Origin: Luteolibacter luteus | Lineage (GTDB): Bacteria > Verrucomicrobiota > Verrucomicrobiia > Verrucomicrobiales > Akkermansiaceae | DNA length: 64,000 nt | Assembly: GCF_012913485.1 (NCBI RefSeq) | Contig: NZ_CP051774.1 | Location: 620,001-684,000, forward strand | Direction: 5' to 3' | Shown: positions 7,828-17,194 of the stretch, piece by piece | Layout: every line of letters starts with the position of its first letter | Numbering within the stretch: the first letter of the stretch is position 1 | Made by a program: the position numbers and the translations under genes | The notes under the pieces: model-generated | Seen by the model: only the letters and a program-made list of their open reading frames with translations | The model's database searches: none | Told to the model about the DNA's origin: nothing

Positions 7828-10233
7828 TCACATTTTCGGTGACCTCGCATGCCATCCCGGCAACAGGAAGATCGATACGGCCATACTGAAAAGGATCCCG
7901 ATCACCGCCACCTGACCGAGGCTCACCAGCGCATCGCTCGAAGAAAAGATCAGCGATCCGAAGCCGATGACGTTCGAGGCTCCACAGAAAAGCAGCGCCT
8001 TCCCCGTCCCGTTCCAGAGCTCCTTGAAGCACATCCCGGTCCGCTTGAGCGTCAGCGTGACGTGGATCGCGTAATCGATGCCGGTGCCTAACAAGAGCGG
8101 TGTCGCCATCAGGTTCACGAAGTTCCACTTCAACCCGAAGAGCCGCATGATCGCAAGCATCCCCAGGATGCTCACCAGCATCGTCAGAAGGGCATAGCCC
8201 ACATCTCGGAAGCGACGGAAGATCACCGCCATCATCCCGAGCAGGAGCAGTCCCATCGGCAGCAGCATCTTGACCATGTCGTCCTTCACCAACCCCGAGA
8301 TCGCGGGTTTGAAGAGACTCCAGCCGCTCAACCAGATCCCGTTTCCATTGAGTTCACGCAGGCGCGGATATCCCTCCGACATCGGCTCGACTTCCGGCTT
8401 CGGAATCACCGTTCCGATCACCAGGCCACCGCCCTTTTCGTCGCGATGCAGGAACAGCTGCATCACCTCCCGCGCTGCGGGGGACTCCGGGAAGAAGGCC
8501 CCCTGCCCTTGTTTGCCCAGAATCTCGAGAACCATTTTCCCAAGCCCCGTCCCCTCCTCGGAGAAGCCGATGTCATCCGCCTCGGCAAGCAGACGCGGCG
8601 CTTGCTTCGCGATCTCCTGCAAGATGGGCCGGTTCAGCTCCTGCCGCGCAGGATCCGGCCACCAACCACCCGGAAAGGTCGCTTCTTCGAGCACGCCTTC
8701 CTGCTTCGCCCTATCAAGTCGCTGCTCCGCTTCCGAAAGCCGGGACAGCATCGTCACATCATCCTCCGCCTCCACCACGATCCGCAGCAGGCGCGAATCA
8801 CGGTCCGGGAATTTCTCCTGCATCCGCTCGAAGGAGCCCATCGCCAGGCTGTTCCGCGGCCGCATGATCTTCGAGTCAAACTCCACCCCGGGCATCCCCA
8901 TGATCACCACCACGGCCAAGGAAGCTGCCACCAGAACCCCGGTGAAAATCCACGATTTCTTCCGTCGCGGCAGCCACTTCGCCTCGTCTTCCGCCGGGGC
9001 GCGGTTCACCCCGAACTTCACCACCCAAGGCAGGTAGAACGCGATCATCAGCAGGCCCGCCGCGACCAATCCATACGCCACGATGCTGCCGAGCTGCGCC
9101 ATCCCCGGCAGGCCGCCGAGATTCAGCGCGAGGAACACCACCGCAGTGGTCGCCGCCCCGCAGAGCACCGGCTTGCCACTCGCATGCAGCAGCACCTTTT
9201 TGTTATGCCCCGCGACCTTCGCTTCCTGGCAAATCACCAGCCCGTAATCCGTCGCCAGGCCGATCAGGATTTCCGCGGAACTCAGCGCCATGATACTAAG
9301 CTCACCGTAGATCCAGCCCGCCACGCCCAAGGCCACTGCGAAGACCAGGCACAGCGTCACGATCAACCCGCCCAGCAGCATCAGCCGCCGCTGCATCCAC
9401 CAAAAGAGCAAGCCGATCAAGGTGAGCGTGAGCCCGATCGAGCCGCTGAGATCCTTCTCCATCGCCATGCCGATCTCCGAGGAGAAGACCGGCTCACCCG
9501 TCAGCCCCACCTTGAAGCCCTTGCCCTGCTCGGTCTGTTCCCACTTCGCGATCGAGGCCCGGATCTTGCCGATCCATTCTTCCGCCTGGCGATAACCATG
9601 GACCTCCGCCGGAGCATCGATAAAGACGAGGTGCGATGTGCCATCCGCACTCTCAAATGCCCCGCCGCCACCGCCGGAGGCAGACAGCAGATCCGCCACC
9701 GCAGGGTGATCGAGGAAGCCAAAGGGATCGTGCGCCTGCATCGCCAGATCCTGACCGCTGAGCGAGGTCGCCAGATTCTCCACGATCTCTTCCATCGCAG
9801 CCCGGGAATTCGCCTCCGACAGCCTATCCGCGAGCGCCTTCGCCTGTTCCGGATCGCCATTGAGCCAGAGATAGGAAAGCAACTCGGCCAGCCCCTGCGG
9901 CTCCGCCGTCCAACGCGGCTGCCAGCGGGCTTCCTTTACCACGCCATCCGCCTGAAGGGCCTCCGCGAGCGACTTTGCCGCGACGGAAGGCGATTCCTCC
10001 CCCGTTCCCTCCACCAGCAAGATCGCCTCGTCCTCCCGGGCAAAGGCGCGGTGATGCGCCTTCAGCCCCTTCACCTCCGGCAAATCGCCGGGCAACATCG
10101 AGAGAATATCCGTGTCGAACTTCAACCGCGTCAGCCCGAGTGCCGCCACGGCTACCGCCGCCAGCAACATCAGATGGAGCCACCATTTCCGCATGCGGGA
10201 GGGAAGACGGATTTCCGGGACCCGGAAAGGCAA
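7828..10233 (-). CDS. MMPL-family exporter (COG4258-like, RND superfamily)
   Basis: 801 residues with two similar halves, each a large extracytoplasmic loop followed by about five or six membrane helices. The first helix is near 19-36 (LMLLAAVAVAALGL) and the next loop starts with LKFDTDILSMLPGDLPE, typical of this exporter family. The helix bundles carry SSAEILIGLATDYGLVI in the first half and LLLGTGIDYAIHVTLTL in the second, with conserved Asp residues that probably relay protons. Such 'predicted exporters' are regular members of aryl-polyene/flexirubin-like lipid loci, where they are thought to move acyl products. The divergent LolA-like gene 80 bases away supports a paired envelope-transport role. 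The start could also be the Met at residue 14 (MRKWW). Cargo unknown. Confidence 0.88.
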   Translation of the reverse strand: MPFRVPEIRLPSRMRKWWLHLMLLAAVAVAALGLTRLKFDTDILSMLPGDLPEVKGLKAHHRAFAREDEAILLVEGTGEESPSVAAKSLAEALQADGVVKEARWQPRWTAEPQGLAELLSYLWLNGDPEQAKALADRLSEANSRAAMEEIVENLATSLSGQDLAMQAHDPFGFLDHPAVADLLSASGGGGGAFESADGTSHLVFIDAPAEVHGYRQAEEWIGKIRASIAKWEQTEQGKGFKVGLTGEPVFSSEIGMAMEKDLSGSIGLTLTLIGLLFWWMQRRLMLLGGLIVTLCLVFAVALGVAGWIYGELSIMALSSAEILIGLATDYGLVICQEAKVAGHNKKVLLHASGKPVLCGAATTAVVFLALNLGGLPGMAQLGSIVAYGLVAAGLLMIAFYLPWVVKFGVNRAPAEDEAKWLPRRKKSWIFTGVLVAASLAVVVIMGMPGVEFDSKIMRPRNSLAMGSFERMQEKFPDRDSRLLRIVVEAEDDVTMLSRLSEAEQRLDRAKQEGVLEEATFPGGWWPDPARQELNRPILQEIAKQAPRLLAEADDIGFSEEGTGLGKMVLEILGKQGQGAFFPESPAAREVMQLFLHRDEKGGGLVIGTVIPKPEVEPMSEGYPRLRELNGNGIWLSGWSLFKPAISGLVKDDMVKMLLPMGLLLLGMMAVIFRRFRDVGYALLTMLVSILGMLAIMRLFGLKWNFVNLMATPLLLGTGIDYAIHVTLTLKRTGMCFKELWNGTGKALLFCGASNVIGFGSLIFSSSDALVSLGQVAVIGILFSMAVSIFLLPGWHARSPKM

Positions 10234-10314
10234 ACGTCGCTCATCCGCCCCCGAACACGGGGTGCCGCAGGATTCACGGTTGAAACCTCGGCCATCCCGC
10301 TTTCCACTCTAGCC

Positions 10315-10944
10315 ATGCGACCCCTGCTAGTCCTGCTTTCCCTGATCTCGCTGGCCCATGCCGAGCTCGACTCCAAGCCGCTGGAAACCTGGATCAACAA
10401 GCAGAAGGACTTGCAGAGCCTCGACGCCCGGTTCGTGCAGGAGCGGAAGCTCCCCTCGCTGAAAAAGCCGGTCGCTACCCCGGGCCGCATGCGGATGCAG
10501 CGCCCCGGCAAGCTCTGCTGGGAACTCGGCGAGCCGGTCAAAACCATGGCGGTCTCAGACGGCCAGACCATGACCCTGCTCGATGTGTCGAAAAAACGCG
10601 GGAAGCGCATCGACGCCGAGTCCACCGAGGCCCGCCAGTTCACCCTGCTTTCGGACAACGCGTTTCGCGACCTCGCCGGCTTCCAGCAGACCTTCGAGCT
10701 GATCGAGTCCCGCGTCACCGATGGCAGCTATCAGCTTACCGTAAAGCCAAAGGACAAGACCCTGCGCCGCCAGGTGCCGTGGATGTATCTGGAGATCGAC
10801 ACCAAGGACTACCAGCTTCGCTCCCTCGAGCTGGAGCTGGAAGACAAGTCCCGCATTCGCACCGTCTTCAGCAATGCCAAGATCAATGCGAAGATCGACC
10901 CGGCGATCTTCACTCCTGACACCTCCGGCTACCGGATGCTCTGA
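10315..10944 (+). CDS. LolA-like outer-membrane lipoprotein carrier family protein
   Basis: 209 residues with signal peptide MRPLLVLLSLISLAHA. The mature part has the LolA/LolB-fold pattern: a helix with LDARFVQERKLPSLKKPVAT, then LCWELGEPVKTMAVSDGQTM, and later strands with YLEIDTKDYQLRSLELELED. LolA carries lipoproteins through the periplasm. Family members encoded beside MMPL exporters, as here, are common in aryl-polyene-type loci and are thought to bind an acylated product rather than general lipoproteins. ATG 10315 was chosen because the signal peptide starts there; the frame is open far upstream but that part is antisense to the MMPL gene. It is divergent from the exporter with about 80 bases between the starts. 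Confidence 0.78.
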   Translation: MRPLLVLLSLISLAHAELDSKPLETWINKQKDLQSLDARFVQERKLPSLKKPVATPGRMRMQRPGKLCWELGEPVKTMAVSDGQTMTLLDVSKKRGKRIDAESTEARQFTLLSDNAFRDLAGFQQTFELIESRVTDGSYQLTVKPKDKTLRRQVPWMYLEIDTKDYQLRSLELELEDKSRIRTVFSNAKINAKIDPAIFTPDTSGYRML

Positions 10945-11119
10945 GCCGGCTCCCGGTTACTGCCCGGGGGATTCATCTGTCATCCAGCGACATTTTCCCG
11001 GGCCAGCGGTTTTAAGGGTCAAGCACAGCTCCAACCATGCAGGCTCCACCGGGAATTCATCGTAAGTTCACATCTTACGCCTTTTCCTTACCCGAGGGGG
11101 TCCTGTTAGCCTTCCCACC

Positions 11120-12181
11120 GTGAACCCCGAGATCCGATCCTTGATCCAGAACGCCTTCGTCGGAGGCGCCAGTGATGTTTTCCTGATGGAGGGCGAAAAG
11201 CCCAGGGTTCGGAGTGACGGGGATGTGATCACCGCTTTCGGGGCCACGATTTCACGCGAAGACGTGGCCGACATCTGGCGGACCTGCGGGGCAAACCCGG
11301 ATACCGAAAATGACGGTGACTCCAGCCTCCAGGTGGAGGGCGCAGGCCGCTTGCGCGCGAACCTCTACCGCACCCTCGGTCGTTTGGCCGTAGCCCTGCG
11401 CCCGATCAAAAAGGATATCCCTACCTTTGAGCAACTCGGCCTGCCAGGTGCCATGCTCACTTCTTGGATGGAGCGGCGTTCCGGCCTGATCGTGGTCTGC
11501 GGTCCCACCGGCTCCGGAAAATCCACCACCATTGCGGCCTGCCTGCAGTGGGTAAACCGGAACCAGCCCCGCCACATCGTCACGATCGAGGACCCCATCG
11601 AATACCTTTTCGAGAACGACCGCGCCCTCTTCTCCCAGCGCGAGGTCCGGCGGGATACCGAGAATTTCAGCGTGGCCCTGCGCGCCGCGCTCCGTCAAAA
11701 CCCCGACATTATTCTCTTCGGTGAAATCCGGGATGCGGAGACAGCCTACGCTGCCCTGCGCGCCGCGGAAACCGGCCACCTTGTGATTTCCACGCTGCAC
11801 GGATCCGGCGTGGCTGGCGTGCCCACGGCCATGGAGCGCCTGAACCGTATCCTCAGTGACACCAGCACCGCCGGTGCTGCGAGCCTTCTGGCACACCAGC
11901 TCATTGGTGCTATCGCCCAACAGCTACTACCACGCATCGATGGGGGCGTGGTGGCCGTGCTCGAGTATTTCCAGAACGAGGGTGCCACCCGCAAGTGGAT
12001 CGAGGAAAACCGCTACGACGAGTTGAAGGATCACCTCAACAAGACCGAGGACTCGAAGGGCTGCTCCTTCCTGCGCTATCTGGTCGCCGCCACCAATCAA
12101 GGTATCCTCGATCCCGCCACGGCGCGTTCTGCCACGGACCGGCCGCTCGATTTTGATCGTGCGATGCGCGGTATTTCATAA
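11120..12181 (+). CDS. PilT-like retraction ATPase (type IV pilus / secretion ATPase family)
   Basis: 353 residues from a GTG start. The Walker A motif GPTGSGKSTT begins at 128. The Asp box around IVTIEDPIEY, the Walker B region NPDIILFGEIRDAET and the His-box AAETGHLVISTLHG are all present. These are marks of hexameric PilT/VirB11-type ATPases that depolymerise type IV pili at the inner membrane. The N-terminal PAS-like region (GGASDVFLMEGEKPRV) resembles the PilT S-D-L-H-L region but is altered. It stands directly before a second ATPase of the same family (17 bases apart), and no pilin or other pilus gene is in view. It could be a PilU-like accessory ATPase. A family match is certain; which pilus it serves is not. 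Confidence 0.88.
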   Translation: MNPEIRSLIQNAFVGGASDVFLMEGEKPRVRSDGDVITAFGATISREDVADIWRTCGANPDTENDGDSSLQVEGAGRLRANLYRTLGRLAVALRPIKKDIPTFEQLGLPGAMLTSWMERRSGLIVVCGPTGSGKSTTIAACLQWVNRNQPRHIVTIEDPIEYLFENDRALFSQREVRRDTENFSVALRAALRQNPDIILFGEIRDAETAYAALRAAETGHLVISTLHGSGVAGVPTAMERLNRILSDTSTAGAASLLAHQLIGAIAQQLLPRIDGGVVAVLEYFQNEGATRKWIEENRYDELKDHLNKTEDSKGCSFLRYLVAATNQGILDPATARSATDRPLDFDRAMRGIS

Positions 12182-12198
12182 CTCTATCCCCAGTCATC

Positions 12199-13299
12199 GT
12201 GAGTCAGGTACGCGAAATCACCGATTATCTCCGGCAGACCGTCCAACTGGGCGGCTCCGATCTCCATCTTTCCACTTGGGCACCGCCCGCCGCACGCGTG
12301 GGCGGCAACCTGGTACCACTCGAGGACTTCCTTCTCGATCCGGATACTACCCGGCGCCTGATCCACGATACGCTTTCGGAAGCCCAACGCGCCTCCCTTG
12401 AGCAAAATTGGGAGCTGGACTACGCCTTGCAACTGGAAGGCGTAGGACGTTTCCGCGGCAATGTCCACGTCGCCCGCGGTTGCCATGAGGCGGCCTTCCG
12501 CCACATCCCCCAGGAAATCCCGGAGTTGGGCACCTTGGGGCACCATCCGGTCGTCGATGAAATCTGCCAGCTCCGTCGTGGTCTGGTGCTCGTCACCGGA
12601 ATCACGGGGTCGGGCAAATCCACCACCCTCGCGGCGATGATCAAGCGTATCTCGGAGAACCGCTCCGGCGTGATCGTCACCATCGAAGATCCCATCGAGT
12701 TTGTCTTCTCCCACGCGAGCTGCCTTATCAAGCAGCGCGAAGTGGGTGCCGACACACGGGGTTTCCCCGTGGCCCTGCGCCAGTCGCTGCGCCAGGACCC
12801 GGACGTGATCGTGGTGTCGGAGTTGCGTGACTTGGAAACGATCCGCATCGCCCTCACCGCAGCGGAAACCGGCCACCTCGTGCTTGCCACCCTTCACACC
12901 GTCGATGCCCCGCAGTCCATCGACCGTCTGGTGGACGTCTTCCCGCCAGAGCAGCAATCACAGATCGTGACCCAGCTTGCGGGCGTGATCGAAGCCGTGG
13001 TCTCCCAGCGTCTCATTCAGCGCGCCGATGGACAAGGCCGCGTGCTTGCCTCCGAGGTAATGCGGGCATCCCACGGCATCCGCGCCTGTATCCGCGAACG
13101 GAAACTTGAACAGCTGGTCGGCCTAATGGAGATCGGCTTCAAGGATGGTTCGCGCACGATCGACCAGACCATCGCGGCGCTTCTCAACAGCGGCTACATC
13201 ACTCGCGAGGAAGCCCTCTTCCACTGCCGTGAGAAGCGGAACTTCCCCGAGCCTGAAGCGTCGAACGAGCCGAAGAAACCCAAATCAATCTGGACCTGA
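12199..13299 (+). CDS. PilT-type twitching motility ATPase
   Basis: 366 residues, GTG start. The PilT N-terminal signature GGSDLHLSTWAPPAARVGG is intact. Walker A is GITGSGKSTT (134-143), the Asp box is IVTIEDPIEF, Walker B is DPDVIVVSELRDLETI (with Ser207 where PilT usually has Gly), and the His box is AAETGHLVLATLHT. It is closer to canonical PilT than its upstream neighbour. Retraction motors of this family power twitching motility and DNA uptake. The stop codon overlaps the start of the next gene (TGATG), so the three genes from 11120 look like one transcript. The C-terminus ends in a short Pro/Lys tail. Confidence 0.9.
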   Translation: MSQVREITDYLRQTVQLGGSDLHLSTWAPPAARVGGNLVPLEDFLLDPDTTRRLIHDTLSEAQRASLEQNWELDYALQLEGVGRFRGNVHVARGCHEAAFRHIPQEIPELGTLGHHPVVDEICQLRRGLVLVTGITGSGKSTTLAAMIKRISENRSGVIVTIEDPIEFVFSHASCLIKQREVGADTRGFPVALRQSLRQDPDVIVVSELRDLETIRIALTAAETGHLVLATLHTVDAPQSIDRLVDVFPPEQQSQIVTQLAGVIEAVVSQRLIQRADGQGRVLASEVMRASHGIRACIRERKLEQLVGLMEIGFKDGSRTIDQTIAALLNSGYITREEALFHCREKRNFPEPEASNEPKKPKSIWT

Positions 13300-13994
13300 T
13301 GGACCAGCGTACCGCCACAACCCTTCGGCTGACGATCTGGGGGATTATCCTCTTCTTCGCCTTTATCTACGGCTCGAAGCACTACAAGAAATTCGCCCGC
13401 AAGGAAAAGCTGGTGGAGGAAATGCGTACCATCATCTCCGATGCCACCTTCTATCGCAATCTGGATGCCAAGAGCGCCCATGCGACTTTCCTGAAAGCCA
13501 TCGGGATGATCGATGAGGCGAACACTCTCGGCATGGCTCCGACCGTTTACTTCGATCAGGTCTTCAAGCACGACGACGATCTCAAGACCCAGCTCGGCCG
13601 GGAATATGAGGATCTCCCTGCGCGCGAGCGGCTGGCCCGCGAAACCTTGATGCGTGGCTATCAGCATGCCCTCCAGTTCTCGATGCTCGATGAACCGGAG
13701 AAGCGCGCCCTGCTGGCGAAGGGCGAACTGCCGGAAGGAGATCCGAAGGCGACGATCGCGAATGTCATTGATCCCACGGTTTCGCCCGGCATGGAGAAGA
13801 TCGTTCCCAATCTGGAACTACGCCCGGTCAAGGCCGCTGGAGCCCCGCCGACCGATCTGGACGTTGCCGCAGCCAAGTCGCTGGCTTCCGAACTCTCCGC
13901 CGCAAACGTGATCGAATATGAGGCGGAGAAGCGGATCGTGGATCACTACCTGAAGAACGCCGCAGGCAAGAAAGCCAAGGAAGAGGCGGAATAA
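13299..13994 (+). CDS. Membrane-anchored protein of unknown function, co-transcribed with PilT genes
   Basis: 231 residues overlapping the preceding stop by one base. A single membrane helix lies at about 8-25 (RLTIWGIILFFAFIYGSK), followed by a charged, mostly helical domain and an alanine/lysine-rich end (KNAAGKKAKEEAE). No family was recognised. Overlap with the second PilT gene suggests a role linked to those ATPases, for example anchoring or regulating the motor, but this rests only on position. Confidence 0.6.
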   Translation: MDQRTATTLRLTIWGIILFFAFIYGSKHYKKFARKEKLVEEMRTIISDATFYRNLDAKSAHATFLKAIGMIDEANTLGMAPTVYFDQVFKHDDDLKTQLGREYEDLPARERLARETLMRGYQHALQFSMLDEPEKRALLAKGELPEGDPKATIANVIDPTVSPGMEKIVPNLELRPVKAAGAPPTDLDVAAAKSLASELSAANVIEYEAEKRIVDHYLKNAAGKKAKEEAE

Positions 13995-14047
13995 GTCCCC
14001 GACACCTTCGGCTTTCCACTCCTGCCACTACCGGCCATCCTCGCGGC

Positions 14048-14974
14048 GTGCTCGCTTTCTCTACCTGTTGGAACAACTCCCGTCATCACGACGGTGAGGC
14101 GATGATCGACGAAATCCTGGAACTGGGATTCTCGAACATCGAACTCTCGCATGGAATGACCATCGCGAAGCTGCCGGGTATCAAGAAAGCTTTCGCCGCG
14201 GGCAAGTTCACCTGTTCCGGCGTACACAACTACTTCCCCTCTCCGGTGGAAGTGATGATCGATGCGCCGGATGCCTACGAATACACCTCGCATCGCCCCT
14301 TTGACCGACAGCGGGCGATGGAGATGACCCTGAAGACCCTCGAACTCGCAGCGGAGTTCAAGGCGATCTACGTGGTGCTCCACATGGGCTCTGTCCCCCT
14401 GAATACCCGCAAGTGGACCAAACGCCTCACCTCCATCGTCGCGGAGAACGGTCGCAACGGTCCGGAATACGCCGCGGAGAAGATCGCCTTCGTGAAAAAG
14501 CGCGAGAAAATCGCGCCGCTTTACTACCAGCGCGCCATCGACGCCTTGGGCACTCTCGCGGAGAAAGCTGCGGAATACGGCGTGAAACTCGCCGTCGAAT
14601 CCCGCTCCCGTTACGAGGACATGCCCTCGGAGCGCGAGATGGTGAAGCTTCAGGAACACTTCGCCGACAACCCTTGGGTCGGCTACTGGCATGACTTCGG
14701 CCACGTGCAGTTAAAACACAACATCGGCCTGCTCGATCATGTCGAGTGGTTGCGCCGCATCTCCCCCCATCTGATTGGCGGGCACGTTCACGATGTCCAG
14801 TGGCCACAGCGCGACCACCGCACGCCCTTCACCGGCACACTCCAATACAAGGAACTGCTCCCGTTTTTCCCCGAATCATGCCCCTTGATCTGGGAACTCA
14901 GCCCGACCCGTAAAACCCAGGAAATCCGGGAGGCACTGGCGGTCTGGAAACATTCTTTTCCCGAGAGATCCTGA
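14048..14974 (+). CDS. Sugar phosphate isomerase/epimerase-like TIM-barrel protein
   Basis: 308 residues from GTG 14048. The AP-endonuclease-2/xylose-isomerase-like barrel pattern is visible: LAFSTCWNNSRHH at strand 1, IEDILELGFSNIELSHG-type wording at strand 2 (IDEILELGFSNIELSHG), YVVLHMGSVPL, VKLAVESRSRYEDMPS, VGYWHDFGHVQLKH, LIGGHVHDVQWPQRDH and the final LIWELSP. Glu and His residues in the VES, WHDFGH, GGHVHD and WELS segments are the likely divalent-metal ligands. Enzymes of this family isomerise or epimerise sugars or cyclitols, but single substrates cannot be told from sequence. The start was chosen because the first strand begins at once. Confidence 0.75.
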   Translation: MLAFSTCWNNSRHHDGEAMIDEILELGFSNIELSHGMTIAKLPGIKKAFAAGKFTCSGVHNYFPSPVEVMIDAPDAYEYTSHRPFDRQRAMEMTLKTLELAAEFKAIYVVLHMGSVPLNTRKWTKRLTSIVAENGRNGPEYAAEKIAFVKKREKIAPLYYQRAIDALGTLAEKAAEYGVKLAVESRSRYEDMPSEREMVKLQEHFADNPWVGYWHDFGHVQLKHNIGLLDHVEWLRRISPHLIGGHVHDVQWPQRDHRTPFTGTLQYKELLPFFPESCPLIWELSPTRKTQEIREALAVWKHSFPERS

Positions 14975-15062
14975 TTCTAGGGGTTATTTCGGGTTAGTTG
15001 ACTTTTTCGGATTGCGAATTTCGTCGGGAAGCCTTTCATAAGGGCGATTTCCCCTCGATCTC

Positions 15063-15905
15063 ATGCATATCCCGCCACGTTTCGCCTGCGTGGTCGCGAT
15101 TCTCCTAAACGCGGCCCCCGCCTCCGGCCAGACCTACGATCTGGTCTTCAACAATCCCGTCCAACAACTGAATGCAACCCATTCACAGTTGGGCGACTAC
15201 TATACCGGCACCAGCTTTAGCTTCCTCAATGTTGCTCCCGGCTCGGGACAGCAGGTGGACATGAGGCTCACGGTGACGGATATCACCTCACCTCGCTATG
15301 GGTATAATGGAGCAGTACCCGACTATAGCGGCACTCCCGGCGTCCCGGGTGGAGACATCGGGCTGCTTTATGCCTATCAAGGCGGGGTAGGCCCAACCGG
15401 CAATTACGGTGCCGGCAGCGTCACTTACAATCTGGAGTTCTTCCAAGGCGGCAGCAATTTTACCGACCCCTTCACGATCCCGGACTTCAGGATCATGATC
15501 TACGAGGTCGATGGAGAACCAACGCAGGATGAAGCCGTGGTCGTTTTCGCTGACGATGGACTGGTGAGCTACCAGCTCCCCACATCGTCGCAAGTCTCGG
15601 TAACCGACCAGGGTGATGGCTACTTCCTCTTCAATGCGCCGGGCACGGATTACCCTTTCACGGATCCTCGCGCGTCTTTTCTCCTCCGCTACCAGAATAC
15701 CAATTCGATCAGCTTTCAGGTCGTGGCTAATACCCACAATACGACTCAACCGAACAACGGCATCTTCATCGCCCTCGACGGCGATTTGAGCACCATCAAT
15801 CCGGGAACCCTGAATCCCGCCGTCTATGTGGTGCCGGAGCCCTCCTCGGCCGGTCTCGCTATGCTAGCTGCCGCGGGCGCATTATTCCGGCGCCGGCGGT
15901 CCTGA
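15063..15905 (+). CDS. PEP-CTERM sorting-domain secreted protein
   Basis: 280 residues. A signal peptide (VVAILLNAAPASGQ cleavage region) is followed by a beta-rich, Asn/Ser/Gly-rich body. The C-terminus carries the sorting signal VVPEPSSAG, a hydrophobic helix and FRRRRS. Exosortase cleaves such tails and the protein is then attached to the surface or extracellular matrix. The body is clearly related to the protein encoded at 61006: both have a (F)F/Y-x-x-GSNF-x-(D/N)P-x-T-(I/L)P segment followed by an acidic GDG/DDG turn and a SYQL/GYQL strand. No domain of known function is recognised. It is transcribed alone, ahead of the sugar dehydrogenase. Confidence 0.8.
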   Translation: MHIPPRFACVVAILLNAAPASGQTYDLVFNNPVQQLNATHSQLGDYYTGTSFSFLNVAPGSGQQVDMRLTVTDITSPRYGYNGAVPDYSGTPGVPGGDIGLLYAYQGGVGPTGNYGAGSVTYNLEFFQGGSNFTDPFTIPDFRIMIYEVDGEPTQDEAVVVFADDGLVSYQLPTSSQVSVTDQGDGYFLFNAPGTDYPFTDPRASFLLRYQNTNSISFQVVANTHNTTQPNNGIFIALDGDLSTINPGTLNPAVYVVPEPSSAGLAMLAAAGALFRRRRS

Positions 15906-15982
15906 AAAGACGATCCATGAAGGAGGCGCGACGACGCGTTGTCGGGTTGCGCTCGCGCGGCACCGCGCTAGCCTCCCCGGTC

Positions 15983-17146
15983 ATGCGCAAAGTGCTCCTG
16001 TCTGCCGCCCTTCTTTCGGTCCTCGCCACGGCTCACGCGAAGCCTGGCGCGGTTGTTGTCGCCTCCGGATTCGAGCGTCCCGTTTGGGTAGGAGCCCCGG
16101 CCAGCGACAAGGATCACCTCTGGGTGATGGAGCAGGCGGGCAAGGTCTGGATCGTGGACCTGAAGACCGGCGAAAAGCAGCCGGAACCCTTCCTGGACAT
16201 CGTCCCCCAGGTGCGCCGCAAGGGCAACGAGGAAGGCCTGCTTGGCTTGGCCTTCGCCAAGGACTTCGGCAAGACCGGCCGCTTCTACGTGAATTACGTG
16301 GACCAGCAGCAGAACACACGGATTTCCCGCTTCACCGCCAAAGGCCCGGAATTCAAGACAACCGACGCGTCGAGCCAAGAGGTCCTGCTTTCCTTCAAGC
16401 AGGATTTCGAGAATCACAATGGCGGCTGGGTCGAATTCGGCCCGGATGGCATGCTCTACGTGGGCACCGGGGACGGCGGCTCGGGCAACGACCCGAAGCA
16501 ACGCGCTCAAGCGCTCGACACTTATTTGGGCAAGTTCCTCCGCTTGGATGTTTCGCCAGAGACGGGATACTCGGTTCCGAAAGACAATCCCTTCGTTGGC
16601 AAAGAAGGCATCAAGCCCGAGATCTGGGCCTACGGACTCCGCAATCCGTGGCGTTGCTCCTTCGACCGCGAAACCGGTGATTTCTGGATCGGCGATGTCG
16701 GCCAGAACAACTGGGAGGAGATCGACTACCTGCCGAAGGGCAAGGGCGCGGGCGCAAACTTCGGCTGGCGCTTGCGCGAGGCCGACAAGGAAACTCCGGC
16801 TGGCGGCGTCGGTGGCGATGCTCCGAAAGGTGCCATCGAGCCGGTTTACGTCTATCAGCACGGCGGAGGGAGCAAGGAAGGCCTCTCCGTCACCGGTGGC
16901 TACGTCTACCGCGGCCCGGTGAAAGATCTCGAAGGCCGCTACATCTTCGGCGACTACAACAACCGCCGTGTCTGGTCCTTCATTCCGGGCAAGAACGGCA
17001 AGCCGACCAAGTTCGAGGACCACACCAAGGATTTCGAGCCGGAAGGCGGTCGCGTGGGGATGATTTCTTCCTTCGGTGAAGACGCCGCGGGGAATCTCTA
17101 CATCGTCGATCACGCCGGCCCGATCCTGAAGATCGTGGACAAGTGA
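15983..17146 (+). CDS. PQQ-type soluble sugar dehydrogenase (GSDH/YliI-like)
   Basis: 387 residues. The signal peptide MRKVLLSAALLSVLATAHA points to the periplasm. The mature sequence is a six-bladed beta-propeller of the glucose/sorbosone dehydrogenase family: ASGFERPVWVGAP, NEEGLLGLAFAKDF, HNGGWVEFGPDGMLYVGTGD, GLRNPWRCSFDRETGDFWIG, DVGQNNWEEIDYL, and TGGYVYRGPVKDLEGRYIFG. The H-N-G-G and G-T-G-D-G-G segments are where Ca2+ and the quinone bind in relatives. It would oxidise aldoses or related sugars with PQQ; no PQQ biosynthesis genes are in view. The frame is open to 15917, but the Met at 15983 gives the signal peptide. A strong terminator follows. Confidence 0.85.
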   Translation: MRKVLLSAALLSVLATAHAKPGAVVVASGFERPVWVGAPASDKDHLWVMEQAGKVWIVDLKTGEKQPEPFLDIVPQVRRKGNEEGLLGLAFAKDFGKTGRFYVNYVDQQQNTRISRFTAKGPEFKTTDASSQEVLLSFKQDFENHNGGWVEFGPDGMLYVGTGDGGSGNDPKQRAQALDTYLGKFLRLDVSPETGYSVPKDNPFVGKEGIKPEIWAYGLRNPWRCSFDRETGDFWIGDVGQNNWEEIDYLPKGKGAGANFGWRLREADKETPAGGVGGDAPKGAIEPVYVYQHGGGSKEGLSVTGGYVYRGPVKDLEGRYIFGDYNNRRVWSFIPGKNGKPTKFEDHTKDFEPEGGRVGMISSFGEDAAGNLYIVDHAGPILKIVDK

Positions 17147-17194
17147 TGCGCGACGCCTGACTCCGGGAAGCCACTACCCCACCCCACAAGTTCT

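Noticed and set aside
8446-10314. Upstream extension of the LolA-like frame by more than 600 codons
   Set aside because: The extension lies antisense to the MMPL gene and has an Arg/His/Gln-rich random composition; the signal peptide starts at 10315.
14998-15026. TTGACT before the PEP-CTERM gene at 15063 as a promoter
   Set aside because: No acceptable -10 lies at 16-18 bases.
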